Shown here piece after piece: positions 43,626 to 52,216 of a DNA stretch of 64,000 nucleotides (position 1 is the first letter of the stretch; each line of letters opens with the position of its first letter). The notes below the pieces were generated by a model. The model was not told where the DNA came from, did no database searches, and worked only from the letters and a program-made list of their open reading frames with translations. This stretch comes from Pseudomonadales bacterium (GTDB lineage: Bacteria; Pseudomonadota; Gammaproteobacteria; Pseudomonadales; Azotimanducaceae), in assembly GCA_019634925.1 (NCBI GenBank), contig JAHCAL010000005.1:124001-188000 (forward strand). The letters run 5' to 3'. Both the position numbers and the translations under genes were made by a program.

Positions 43626-45170
43626 ATGACCGCCAGGCTATCCCCCACATACCTCGCGTTGCTGGCGCTGGCGCTCCTGCTGACGCTCGCCACGGCGTGG
43701 CCGGGGCTCGTCTACCTCTGGGGCCAGTGGCAGACCAACGTCGCCCACAATCACGGTCCGGCGATCGTGCTGCTCGCCGTTCTGTTCGCCTGGCAGAAGC
43801 GCGCCGCGCTGCGCGCCATGCCGTTCAGCCCCAGGTGGCTGGCGGTGGCCGGCCTCCTGCCGGTACTCGTGTTCATGGTCTTCGCGCGGCGTGCGGAGAT
43901 CCACGTGTTCGTTCAGTACGCGTGCTGGGCGGCGCTCGCCTCACTCGTCGTCGCCACCGTCGGCTGGCAGGGGCTCAAGGTGCTCGCCAACAGCCTCGTG
44001 CTGCTGTTCCTTGCGATTCCCCTTCCCGGCTTCATGGAGGCGAGCCTGACGGCCGAGCTCAAGCTCGTCTCATCGCGGGCTGGTGCGGCCCTGCTGCAGG
44101 GCTTCGGCATCCCCGTGTACGTGGACGGCAACGTGATCGACCTCGGCATCTACCAGCTGCAGGTCGTGGACGCGTGTTCGGGTCTCAACTACCTGATCCC
44201 GCTGCTCGCGATCGGGTTCATCTTCGCCGGGTTCCTGCGCGCGCCGTTTTGGCAGCGCGCGCTGATCGTGGCCGCGACCGTGCCGATTACCATGCTCATG
44301 AACGTGGTACGGATCGCCGTCACCGGCCTGCTGGTGCGTTACGCCGGTCCGCAGGCGGCGGACGGTTTTCTGCACGACTTCGAGGGCTGGCTGATCTTCC
44401 TGGCCTGCGTCGGACTGCTGATTCCGCTCGCCGCGCTGGTGCTGCGCACCGGCAGCCGACCGGTCTCGCTCGGTACTGCGCTGGAACTCGATATCGGCCT
44501 CGGCCGGGTGCCACCGGCTTCGGTACAGCGCCCTGCTCCTCGGCAACTCGCCGTCGCCGTGGGTCTGCTGGTCGTCGCGTTCGCCAGTGTGATCGCGCTC
44601 GGGCAGCGCAATGAGATACTGCCCGAACGCAAGGCGCTGACGTTCTTCCCGCGCGTGATAGGCGAATGGGTCGGCACCCGCGAGTCGTTGTCCGGCGGGG
44701 TCATCGACATGCTGCAGCTGAGTGACTACGTGCTCGCCCAGTATCGATCGCCGGCGCATTCGGAGCCGGTCGAACTCTATATCGGCTATCACGGCTCGCA
44801 GCGCCAGGGCGCCATGCCGCACTCGCCGCTGATCTGCCTGCCCGGTGGCGGCTGGGAGACCCTGAGCCTCGACCGGACCCGGCTCGAGCTGTCCGATGGC
44901 CGCGCGCTACCCGTGAATCGGGCCGTCATGCAGGTACAACGGCGCCGCATGCTGGTGGTCTACTGGTTCCGGCAACGGGGCGCCGACTATGCGAACGAGT
45001 ACCTCATGCGCGCGGCCCTGTTCCGCGATGCGGTTCTGGAGGGACGCTCCGACGGCGCGCTGGTCCGGCTGATCACGCCGATCGACACGGATCTGGCAGC
45101 GGCCACCGCACGCCTCGTGGCCTTCGCGGAGCGCCTCGAGCCGGTGCTCCCCGAATACGTACCCGACTGA
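43626..45170 (+). CDS. Exosortase fused to EpsI domain (XrtD/XrtA-like)
   Basis: The 514-residue inner-membrane protein has about eight membrane helices in its N-terminal 275 residues with the exosortase triad: Cys184 in QVVDACSGLNYLIPLLAIG, Arg229 in TMLMNVVRIAVTG and His250 in GFLHDFEGWLIF. The C-terminal 200 residues form an EpsI (DUF3485) domain with FFPRVIGEWVGTRESLSGGV and YIGYHGSQRQGAMPHSPLIC. Exosortases cleave PEP-CTERM-type signals and attach or release the protein. EpsI fusions occur in both exosortase A and D; the VPIPPA signal of the nearby target favours the VPLPA-specific D type. ATG 43626 was preferred over TTG 43608. Confidence 0.9.
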   Translation: MTARLSPTYLALLALALLLTLATAWPGLVYLWGQWQTNVAHNHGPAIVLLAVLFAWQKRAALRAMPFSPRWLAVAGLLPVLVFMVFARRAEIHVFVQYACWAALASLVVATVGWQGLKVLANSLVLLFLAIPLPGFMEASLTAELKLVSSRAGAALLQGFGIPVYVDGNVIDLGIYQLQVVDACSGLNYLIPLLAIGFIFAGFLRAPFWQRALIVAATVPITMLMNVVRIAVTGLLVRYAGPQAADGFLHDFEGWLIFLACVGLLIPLAALVLRTGSRPVSLGTALELDIGLGRVPPASVQRPAPRQLAVAVGLLVVAFASVIALGQRNEILPERKALTFFPRVIGEWVGTRESLSGGVIDMLQLSDYVLAQYRSPAHSEPVELYIGYHGSQRQGAMPHSPLICLPGGGWETLSLDRTRLELSDGRALPVNRAVMQVQRRRMLVVYWFRQRGADYANEYLMRAALFRDAVLEGRSDGALVRLITPIDTDLAAATARLVAFAERLEPVLPEYVPD

Positions 45171-45209
45171 CCCGGACCTGCCCGCCCGCAACCAACCGGA
45201 TAGCTGCCC

Positions 45210-47216
45210 ATGCCATCGTTGCCCAGGATTCGCATCAGCCCCGGCCCGATCGTCGCGATCGGCCTCGTGCTGCATCTTTTGACCGGCTGCAGTTCGCCGG
45301 AAGAGCGATCAGCGCGACATCTGCAGAACGCGCGCGACTATCTCGCGACCGACCAGGTGGCGCTCGCGAACGTGGAGGTGCGCAATGCCCTGCGCCTCGC
45401 GCCCGACGATGCCGACGCCCATTACCTGCAGGCACAGGTGCTGACCCGCCAGGAGGACTGGATGGGTGCGCGATCGAGCCTCGAACGCGCGACCGCTTTG
45501 CGCCCGGCCTTTGCGCCCGCGCAACGGGACCTGGCCAGGATCTACCTCTTGCGGGGCGAATTCGACAGTGCCGAGTCGGCGACTCAGGCGGCCCTTGCGC
45601 TGGCGCCCGATGATGCCGGCACGCTCGCGCTGCTGGCTGCGATCAAGCTGCGCCAGGGCGATCCCGAGGCGGCGCGCGGCGCGGCCGAGGCGGCACGGTC
45701 GGCGGTGCCGGACCACCCGGAAGCCATGGCGGTCCTGGCTGCGGCGGCGCTTGCCGACGGCGACCGCGAGGCAGCCGGCCGGATCCTCGAGGAGGCCATT
45801 GCGGCGAACCCGACCGATCTCACCCTGCACCTCATGGGGCTGCAATTCGCCGAGGCCGAGGGCGACGTCGAGGTCGTGATGGCACGGCTGCAGGCGTTGA
45901 CCGAGGCGTTTCCCGAGCGGATCGAGTTCTACCAGGCACTGGCGGCCTACCAGGCGGGTCGACCGGATGCAGGCCCGGGCGGGCTGGAAGCGGCGGCCGC
46001 GACCCTCGAGCGCGCCGTGGCTCGGAATCCGGACAGCACGACCGCCCGCATCGCACTGGCGGAACTTCTGGGTGCCACGGATCCGGCACGCGGGGTCGAG
46101 TCACTGCGCGCACTGGTCGCCCGCGGCAGCCCGGATCCCTTGCTCGATCTTGCGCTCGCTGCCCTGTATGTACGCCAGGGCGATGATCCGGCAGCGGCGG
46201 CCCTGCTCGAGAGTGTCGCTGGTCGCGAGCGCGGCAGCGTCGGAATCGAAGCACGCACGGAACTGGCACGCCTGACCCTGCGCGCCGCCGACGCTGCAGG
46301 GCAGGAACGGGCGATCGCGCTCGTCGAGGAGATTCTCGCGCTGGACCCGGGCAATGCGGAAGCGCTCTCGTTGCGCGCGCGCCTGCATCTCGATGCCGGA
46401 CACTTCGAGGCGGCACAGGTCGTGGCCAATGCCCTCGTGCAGGCGCAACCGGGCGCGGCGGAGGGCTATGCCCTGGCCGGCGAGGCCTACCTCGGTCAGC
46501 AACTCGATACCCTGGCACGTGAACGCCTCGTGCGCGCCCTGGAGATCGACCCCGGTCACAGCCGTGCGGCGCGCCAGCTTGCCACCATGCACTTGCGCGA
46601 CGGCAGCCCGGCGCGCGCAGCACAGATCCTCGAACGCGCCACCCTAGCCAATCCGGGCAGCGCGGTACTCGCGCAGGCGCTGCTCGATCTCCAGGTTCAG
46701 ACCGAGGCCATCCCCGCGGCGATCGAGACCGCGCGCAGGATCCTCGCGCTCGCGCCGGAGGCGCCGCACACCCGACTCGTGCTGGCGAGCCTGCTCGAGC
46801 GCGCCGGCGAATCGGAGGCCGCCATGCTGGAGTACGAGGCCTTGCTCGCCGCGGAACCGGCAAACGTCATCGCCGCGAACAATCTCGCGAGCCTGCTGCT
46901 CAAGACCATGACCGACGAAGCCTCGGCCCGGCGGGCCCTGACGCTGAGCCAGCCATTGGCTGGACGCGCGGAGGCGCCGTTTCTGGATACTGCCGGCTGG
47001 AGTCGGCTGGCAAACGGCGATTACGCGGGCGCGCTGGAGTTGCTCGAACGCGCGGCCGGCGCGGCGCCGGAGAGCGGGGAAATCGCCTGCCATCTCGCCT
47101 TAGCCCGGTATCGGGCGGGGATCGAAGCGGGTCCCCAGTCGGCCCGGGCGGCCTGCGCTGGCGCTACCGACGATGTCCGGCTCCAGCGCTGGCTGGCAGA
47201 GTTGCCTGCCGGGTGA
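45210..47216 (+). CDS. prsT: Exosortase-system TPR lipoprotein (PrsT-like)
   Basis: The 668-residue protein has a lipoprotein signal (GPIVAIGLVLHLLTGC, Cys at about 27) followed by some 15-18 tetratricopeptide-like helix pairs. Examples are VEVRNALRLAPDDADAHYLQ, ALALAPDDAGTLALLAAIKL and ALEIDPGHSRAARQLATMHL. This is the layout of the TIGR02917 PEP-CTERM TPR lipoprotein, which is shorter here than the about 900-residue full form. It follows the exosortase gene by 39 bases and probably scaffolds polysaccharide assembly in the periplasm. Ala/Arg-rich repeats make the exact repeat count uncertain. Confidence 0.88.
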   Translation: MPSLPRIRISPGPIVAIGLVLHLLTGCSSPEERSARHLQNARDYLATDQVALANVEVRNALRLAPDDADAHYLQAQVLTRQEDWMGARSSLERATALRPAFAPAQRDLARIYLLRGEFDSAESATQAALALAPDDAGTLALLAAIKLRQGDPEAARGAAEAARSAVPDHPEAMAVLAAAALADGDREAAGRILEEAIAANPTDLTLHLMGLQFAEAEGDVEVVMARLQALTEAFPERIEFYQALAAYQAGRPDAGPGGLEAAAATLERAVARNPDSTTARIALAELLGATDPARGVESLRALVARGSPDPLLDLALAALYVRQGDDPAAAALLESVAGRERGSVGIEARTELARLTLRAADAAGQERAIALVEEILALDPGNAEALSLRARLHLDAGHFEAAQVVANALVQAQPGAAEGYALAGEAYLGQQLDTLARERLVRALEIDPGHSRAARQLATMHLRDGSPARAAQILERATLANPGSAVLAQALLDLQVQTEAIPAAIETARRILALAPEAPHTRLVLASLLERAGESEAAMLEYEALLAAEPANVIAANNLASLLLKTMTDEASARRALTLSQPLAGRAEAPFLDTAGWSRLANGDYAGALELLERAAGAAPESGEIACHLALARYRAGIEAGPQSARAACAGATDDVRLQRWLAELPAG

Positions 47217-47303
47217 GCCAGCTTCCACTGGCCTCACCCGAGTATCAGTTTCCACGCGTCGTCGGCACCCTCTGCATGGCAACCCGACCCATCGGCAGGC
47301 ATA

Positions 47304-47327
47304 AAAAAACCCGGCCTGGGCCGGGTT
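47304..47327 (-). terminator. Intrinsic terminator of the sorting-signal protein gene
   Basis: CCCGGC-CTGG-GCCGGG (47310-47325), flanked by AA/TT, is preceded on the plus strand by seven A. This gives a U tract on minus-strand transcripts from the gene at 47353. On the plus strand it could also slow transcripts from the TPR gene, but no T run follows. Confidence 0.8.
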
Positions 47328-47352
47328 CTTCGAGGCGAGCGGGTCGGGCGTG

Positions 47353-48069
47353 TCAGGCGGTGGCGCGCCTGCGGCGCGCGTAGCCGACCAGCAGACCGAA
47401 GCCGGAGAGGAACAGCACCAGCGCCGGCGGGATCGGCACCACGCTGCCGTAGGCCATGTCGCTGCCGCCATTGTCGAAGCCCATGAAGCGTACTGCGAAA
47501 ACCTGCGGGCCGTAGCTGCCGATGCCGGAACCTTCGGAGTACTCACCGGACGTCGGCGCGAGCAGGCTGCCGAAAAAGTCGGCGATCGAAACGCCGAGCG
47601 GGCCGGTGAACGTGAACGTGAAAATCCCCGTCTGGCCGGCGCCGATGCCACGGCTCGGATTGCCGCCGCCGTGGAAATTGGATCCGGTCGAGGCCCCGAT
47701 GTCGAACCGCCCGAACGGCGAGGCGTTGACCTGATCGTCCCAGGACGATCCGCCGAGCAGCCGGAAGTGACTCGGCCCGGACATACTCACGCCGGTGATG
47801 GACCTATCGCGTGGCACTTCACTGGAACTCGGATTATTGAACGCGATGCCAGTCAGCCAGCCGTCGGTGCCGGTATTGGTCACGGCGAGCGACATCGTGC
47901 CGGTGACACGACCACGATGGTTCGCGGTTTCTTCGTAAGATGCGTCTGCGGTGAAGCAGCCCAGCGCGTTGATGCCGCAGCCGGCCAGTTGCACGCTGGC
48001 CGCGAACGCCGAGGACGCGCCCATCATCAGGGCGAGACCGAAGGACATGAGCCTGGCATTCATCGACAT
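47353..48069 (-). CDS. Secreted protein with VPLPA/PEP-CTERM sorting signal
   Basis: The 238-residue protein has a Sec signal peptide (MNARLMSFGLALMMGASSAF) and a Gly/Ser/Thr-rich beta-type middle. Its C-terminal tripartite signal has the motif VPIPPA at 211-216, a hydrophobic helix ALVLFLSGFGLLVGY and a basic cluster ARRRR at the end. This is a substrate for the exosortase encoded 2.2 kb away. Two cysteines near the N-terminus (CGINALGC) may form a disulfide. The ATG follows a GAGGAGTAG Shine-Dalgarno. Biological role of the mature protein is unknown. Confidence 0.88.
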   Translation of the reverse strand: MSMNARLMSFGLALMMGASSAFAASVQLAGCGINALGCFTADASYEETANHRGRVTGTMSLAVTNTGTDGWLTGIAFNNPSSSEVPRDRSITGVSMSGPSHFRLLGGSSWDDQVNASPFGRFDIGASTGSNFHGGGNPSRGIGAGQTGIFTFTFTGPLGVSIADFFGSLLAPTSGEYSEGSGIGSYGPQVFAVRFMGFDNGGSDMAYGSVVPIPPALVLFLSGFGLLVGYARRRRATA

Positions 48070-48190
48070 CTACTCCTCGATTGGACTGGCGCGGCGTATC
48101 CTACGCGCGCCTCAGCTTTCTGATCGACCGCCGAGGGCTTTCACTTCCCCGGTCGGAAACCATCACTTTTTTCCTTGGAGCTACTCTGGC

Positions 48191-48204
48191 GTGACGAAAG
48201 TCAC
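48191..48204. promoter_or_regulatory. Perfect palindrome GTGAC-GAAA-GTCAC
   Basis: It has 5-bp arms around a GNRA-type tetraloop. It could be an operator (half-sites reminiscent of CRP/FNR-family GTGA/TCAC) or a small RNA hairpin. It lies 122 bases upstream of the VPLPA-signal gene. Confidence 0.35.
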
Positions 48205-48339
48205 ATTGCAAGCAACCTGCCATAGCCGACCCCGGTATTTTGTAAACAGTTTATGAAGATCGGGCGGCGCAGACCGACTCCAAGCCCCGCTTGCGCCCAG
48301 CTGCCGGGCTCGCGTGCCCCAACCGTGGCGGAAGCGGGC

Positions 48340-48345
48340 TAGAAT
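48340..48345 (+). promoter_or_regulatory. -10 element (TAGAAT) of tusDCB
   Basis: TAGAAT lies 35 bases upstream of the tusD start; no clear -35 is present. Confidence 0.4.
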
Positions 48346-48380
48346 CCGGGCATCCGTCACGATCCCGAGCGCTCCAACCC

Positions 48381-48773
48381 ATGCTGTTCGCCCTGTCCGT
48401 TCACGGCTCGCCCGCCTCGTCGCAGGCCTCGATGACCGCCCTGCGCTTCGCCCGCGCGGCGCTGGCTGCGGGCCACGGCATCCACCGGGTGTTTTTCTTT
48501 CACGACGGCGTCGAGACGGCCGATTGCCTCGCCGTGCCGCCATCGGACGCGCCCGGTCCGCTGGCAGGCTGGGTCGACCTGGCCCGGACTGCGGGTGTCG
48601 AGCTGACCGTGTGCGTCAGCGCGGCCCTGCGCCGCGGCATCGTGGACGCCGACGCGCGCGCCCGTCACGGTCTCGACGGCACGAGCCTGCACCCGGCGTT
48701 TTCCAGCGCCGGTCTGGGCCAGCTCGTGGAAGCGCTCGCGGCCAGCGACCGCCACGTCAGCTTCGCCGCGTGA
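48381..48773 (+). CDS. tusD: Sulfurtransferase TusD (DsrE-like)
   Basis: The 130-residue DsrE-fold protein relays sulfur from TusA to TusE for 2-thiouridine formation at tRNA position 34. The N-terminus FALSVHGSPASSQASMTALR and the active Cys in VELTVCVSAALRRGIVDADA match TusD. FSSAGLGQLVEALAASDRHV closes the fold. ATG 48381 was chosen as the only start with the family N-terminus. It leads a compact tusDCB operon; tusA and tusE are not in the window. Confidence 0.93.
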   Translation: MLFALSVHGSPASSQASMTALRFARAALAAGHGIHRVFFFHDGVETADCLAVPPSDAPGPLAGWVDLARTAGVELTVCVSAALRRGIVDADARARHGLDGTSLHPAFSSAGLGQLVEALAASDRHVSFAA

Positions 48774-48783
48774 GTCCTGCGCC

Positions 48784-49149
48784 ATGACCACGGCCCGCCG
48801 CCTCCTCCTCATCCTGCGCCAGCCGCCGTACACGAGCGTCAATCCGCGCGAGGCGATCGACGTGGCCCTGGTGGCCGCCGCATTCGAGTTCGAGGTCAGC
48901 GTACTGTTCGAGGGCCGCGGCGTCTGGCAGCTGCTCGCCGGCCAGCACGGCGCCGCGCTGGACCAGCCAACCCATGGTGACGCCCTGGCCGAGCTGCCCA
49001 GGCACGAAGTCACGCGCTTCTATGTCTGCGCCGACGCGTTGGCAGCCGCCGGGCTCGGCGCCGAAGCCCTGGTGCTGCCGGTGGAACCCCTGTCACACGC
49101 AGCACAGCGGGCGCTTGTCGCGTCTCACGAAGTCGTCATAACCGATTGA
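48784..49149 (+). CDS. tusC: Sulfurtransferase complex subunit TusC (DsrF-like)
   Basis: The 121-residue protein has the DsrF/TusC start RLLLILRQPPYTSVNPREAI, then DVALVAAAFEFEVSVLFEGR and GVWQLLAG. It is a structural member of the TusBCD hexamer and lacks a needed catalytic Cys. Its stop overlaps the tusB start as TGATG. Confidence 0.93.
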   Translation: MTTARRLLLILRQPPYTSVNPREAIDVALVAAAFEFEVSVLFEGRGVWQLLAGQHGAALDQPTHGDALAELPRHEVTRFYVCADALAAAGLGAEALVLPVEPLSHAAQRALVASHEVVITD

Positions 49150-49415
49150 TGAACATACTTTTTATCGTTAACCACATGGCTGGGCTCGACAGCTGCCTGG
49201 CGCTCGCCGGCGCCACCGATACCGTGCTCCTGATCGAAGACGGCGTCTACGCGGCGGTAACTCCCCGCGCCTGGTCCGGGCGCCTCATTGCGCTGGAACC
49301 GGACGTGCGCGCGCGGGGCCTGGCCGCCCGCCTGGCACCTGGCGTAACCCTGGTGGACGATGCCGGCTTCGTCGAGTTGACGGTCGCCCACAGCCCGGTG
49401 GTGAGCTGGCGCTGA
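49149..49415 (+). CDS. tusB: Sulfurtransferase complex subunit TusB (DsrH-like)
   Basis: The 88-residue protein begins MNILFIVNHMAGLDSCLALA, with DTVLLIEDGVYAAV in the middle, the DsrH/TusB signature. The ATG is fixed by overlap with the tusC stop. It completes the TusBCD relay. Confidence 0.9.
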   Translation: MNILFIVNHMAGLDSCLALAGATDTVLLIEDGVYAAVTPRAWSGRLIALEPDVRARGLAARLAPGVTLVDDAGFVELTVAHSPVVSWR

Positions 49416-49527
49416 GCCGCGCGGGTAGAGCGGCTGCGCAGCGTGCGCCGCGCAGCCGCGACGCTAGGCAAGCCCGGACTGCGTGAGTAAGATACCGCCC
49501 ATTCGAGTCTGCAGTAGAGGGTGGGAC

Positions 49528-49938
49528 GTGCGGAGACCTTTCGGAAGCGGCAACCAGGACGAACACGACGAGCAGATCAACCTGACGCCGATGCTCGACG
49601 TCGTGTTTATCATGCTGATCTTCTTCATCGTGACCGCGACCTTCATCAAGGAAGTCGGGCTCGACATCAACCAGCCGCCGGACGACAAGCCGAAGACCGT
49701 CGACCCTGACAAGAAGAGCATCGTGGTGCGTATCACCAACCGCGACCGGATCCTGATCGCGCAGCGTGATGTCGACTGGCGTTCGGTGCGGGCCAATATC
49801 GAGCGGCTGCACGCGGAGAACCCCGAGGCTCCGGTCGTGATCCAGTCACACCCGGACTCCACCACCGAAGCGCTGATCCACGTCATGGACTCGGCCCGGC
49901 AGGCCGGCGTCTACAACATCTCACTCGCGGCCAACTGA
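49528..49938 (+). CDS. exbD: ExbD/TolR-family biopolymer transport protein
   Basis: The 136-residue protein has a short cytoplasmic N-terminus and one membrane helix with the essential Asp: INLTPMLDVVFIMLIFFIVT. A periplasmic domain DVDWRSVRANIERLHAENPE follows. ExbD uses proton flow with ExbB to energise TonB. I chose GTG 49528 after GAGGGTGGGAC; the GTG at 49483 would add 15 residues without similarity and overlaps a possible -10 (TAAGAT, 49488-49493). No exbB or tonB is adjacent, which is unusual. Confidence 0.85.
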   Translation: MRRPFGSGNQDEHDEQINLTPMLDVVFIMLIFFIVTATFIKEVGLDINQPPDDKPKTVDPDKKSIVVRITNRDRILIAQRDVDWRSVRANIERLHAENPEAPVVIQSHPDSTTEALIHVMDSARQAGVYNISLAAN

Positions 49939-49966
49939 CGACGCGCGGCGCGGCCGCGGGCGGGCC

Positions 49967-50974
49967 GTGACCGCGCCGGTCGACCTGCGCAGCGACACGG
50001 TCACCCGGCCGTGTGCGGCCATGCGCCGCGCCATGTACGAAGCCGAAGTCGGCGACGACGTCTACGGCGAAGACCCCACCGTCAAGCTTCTAGAGGCCGA
50101 GGCGGCAGCGCGACTCGGTCACGAGGCCGGCCTGTTCATGCCGAGCGGCACCCAGTCCAACCTGGTCGCGCTCCTCACCCATTGCGGCCGCGGCGACGAA
50201 TACATCGTCGGCGCCCGAGCGCACACATACTGGTACGAAGGCGGCGGCGCCGCCGCACTGGGGGGCATCCAGCCGCAGACCCTGCCCTTCGCGGCCGACG
50301 GGTCGCTGGACCTCGCGACGGTCGCCACGCTGATCAAGCCCGACGACCCGCATTTCGCGCGCACGCGGTTGGTCTGCCTCGAGAACACCCAGGCCGGCAA
50401 GGCGATCGGGCCGGACTACTTCGCGGCGGCGCGCGCATGCTGCGACACGCACGGGCTCGCGCTGCATCTCGACGGCGCCCGCGTCTTCAATGCCGCGGTG
50501 GCGCTCGACTGCCCGGTCACGGCGATCGCGGCCCCGTGCGATACCGTCTCGGTCTGCCTCTCGAAGGGTCTCGGCGCGCCGGTGGGGTCGGTGCTGGTCG
50601 GCTCGCGAGCGTTCGTCGGCGCCGCCCGGCGCTGGCGCAAGATGGTCGGCGGCGGCATGCGCCAGGCCGGTGTGATTGCCGCCGCAGGGCTTTACGCCCT
50701 GCGCCACAACGTGGCACGCCTCGCCGAAGACCATGCCAATGCCGCCCGTCTGGCAGAACTCGCCGCGGTGCGGTTCCCGGGTGCGGTGCGCCAGGCGACC
50801 AACATGGTATTCGTCGATCTGCCGGAGGCCGAACTCGTCGCCCTCGGTGCGCACCTGCGCGCAGCGGACGTCATCGTGCGCGGCAATCGCTGGGTGCTGC
50901 ACAAGGACGTGAGCGCCGCCGACGTCGAACGCGTCGGGCGCGCGCTCGACGCGTTTACCTTCAGAGCAGCGTGA
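49967..50974 (+). CDS. ltaE: Low-specificity L-threonine aldolase
   Basis: This 335-residue PLP enzyme (fold type I) cleaves threonine and allo-threonine to glycine and acetaldehyde. The N-terminus DLRSDTVTRPCAAMRRAMYE and the block VGDDVYGEDPTVKLLE are diagnostic. The PLP Lys lies in SVCLSKGLGAPVGSVLVGSR, preceded by ALHLDGARVFNAA with the cofactor Asp. The start is GTG. It overlaps the convergent transporter gene by 14 bases. Confidence 0.92.
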   Translation: MTAPVDLRSDTVTRPCAAMRRAMYEAEVGDDVYGEDPTVKLLEAEAAARLGHEAGLFMPSGTQSNLVALLTHCGRGDEYIVGARAHTYWYEGGGAAALGGIQPQTLPFAADGSLDLATVATLIKPDDPHFARTRLVCLENTQAGKAIGPDYFAAARACCDTHGLALHLDGARVFNAAVALDCPVTAIAAPCDTVSVCLSKGLGAPVGSVLVGSRAFVGAARRWRKMVGGGMRQAGVIAAAGLYALRHNVARLAEDHANAARLAELAAVRFPGAVRQATNMVFVDLPEAELVALGAHLRAADVIVRGNRWVLHKDVSAADVERVGRALDAFTFRAA

Positions 50975-52199
50975 CGAGTGCGACGATCGCGCCGGTGTTG
51001 CAGGTGACGATGGTGCCGGAGACGAGGCTGCGCGGTCCGATGCTGAGCAGTTCGGCGCGCCGTTCCGGCACCAGCGTGGCGAGTCCGCCGAGCAGGATGC
51101 CCAGGCTTCCGAAGTTCGCGAACCCGCACAGCGCATAGGTCATCACCAGCCGGCTCGTATCGCTCAGCGACTCCGCCGGCAGCGCGGCGAGGTTAATGTA
51201 GGCCACCAGTTCGTTCAGGATCAGCTTCACGCCGAGCAGGGCGCCTGCCGCCTGCGCTTCCGCCCACGGAATGCCGATGAGCCAGGCCACGGGCGCGAAC
51301 AGCCAGCCGATCGCGCGCTCGAGGGTGACCGGCGCGCCGGCCAGTTCCAGATTGCCGAGCAGCTGGTTGACCAGCGCCACCAGGCTCACCAGGACGATCA
51401 GCATGGCGCCTACGTTGGCGGCGAGCCGCAGCCCGTCGTAGGTACCACGCGTAATGGCGTCCATGTTGCTCGTGTAGAGCAGGCTGTCCGGTATGGTTTC
51501 CTCCGGCAGGTCGGGCGGCGGCGGAATCATGATGCGCGAGATGAACACCGCGCCGACCACGTTGATCACGGAAGCGATCAGCACATGGCCGAGCGCGCCG
51601 GGAACCGCGTCCATCAGCACGTTCGCGTAGAGCACCATGATCGAGCCGGCGACGGTCGACATGCCGCAGGTCATGAGCGTGAAGAGTTCCGAGCGCGACA
51701 GCGATGCCAGGTAGGCGCGGATCACCAGCGGCGTCTCCACCATGCCGAGGAACACGCTGGCAGCGGCCGACGTGCCGACCGGGCCGCGCACACCGAGCGC
51801 GCGGCGCAACAGCGCGCCGAACGCATGAATGACGAGCGGCAGTACCCGCCAGTACCAGAACAGCGCGACCAGCACGCTGAATACGATGATCTGCGGCAGC
51901 ACGCGGAACGCGAAGATGTACAACGCGCCATCGGCGGCGACGTCGAACGGTGCGTCGCCGCCGCCCAGATACCCGAATACGAAACCCGTGCCGGCGGCGG
52001 TGGCCGCCTCTACCGCGTAGACGACGTGATTGAGCAGCAGCAGCGCCTCGCTCACGGCCGGTACCCGCAACAGCACGAGTGCGAGCGCGCACTGCAATGC
52101 GAGTCCCAGCGCAACCGGCTGCCAGCGCACCGACCGGCGCCTTTCCGAGAACAGCCAGGCGAGTCCCATGAGAAACGCGATGCCGAGGATTGCCTGCAT
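50961..52199 (-). CDS. Concentrative nucleoside transporter (NupC/CNT family)
   Basis: The 412-residue inner-membrane transporter imports nucleosides with H+ or Na+. CNT blocks are FAFRVLPQIIVFSVLVALFW, SVFLGMVETPLVIRAYLASL, LFTLMTCGMSTVAGSIMVLY and LILNELVAYINLAALPAESL, ending TYALCGFANFGSLGILLGG. Length and about ten membrane segments match the family. It starts 17 bases after the phosphopantetheinyl transferase gene on the same strand. Confidence 0.92.
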   Translation of the reverse strand: MQAILGIAFLMGLAWLFSERRRSVRWQPVALGLALQCALALVLLRVPAVSEALLLLNHVVYAVEAATAAGTGFVFGYLGGGDAPFDVAADGALYIFAFRVLPQIIVFSVLVALFWYWRVLPLVIHAFGALLRRALGVRGPVGTSAAASVFLGMVETPLVIRAYLASLSRSELFTLMTCGMSTVAGSIMVLYANVLMDAVPGALGHVLIASVINVVGAVFISRIMIPPPPDLPEETIPDSLLYTSNMDAITRGTYDGLRLAANVGAMLIVLVSLVALVNQLLGNLELAGAPVTLERAIGWLFAPVAWLIGIPWAEAQAAGALLGVKLILNELVAYINLAALPAESLSDTSRLVMTYALCGFANFGSLGILLGGLATLVPERRAELLSIGPRSLVSGTIVTCNTGAIVALVTLL

Positions 52200-52216
52200 G
52201 CTTGAGCGATTCCGGA

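Larger units (their letters stand above)
48070..48380. other. Intergenic region between the sorting-signal gene and tusD
   Basis: This 311-base divergent gap shows no convincing gene. It contains a perfect inverted repeat GTGAC-GAAA-GTCAC (48191-48204) and an AT-richer stretch around 48236-48255. A TAGAAT element precedes tusD. Confidence 0.5.

Noticed and set aside
48188..48210. Sigma-54 promoter (GG-N10-GC) before the VPLPA-signal gene
   Set aside because: The GG and GC found are separated by 18 bases, not 10, and no IHF or activator site was evident.
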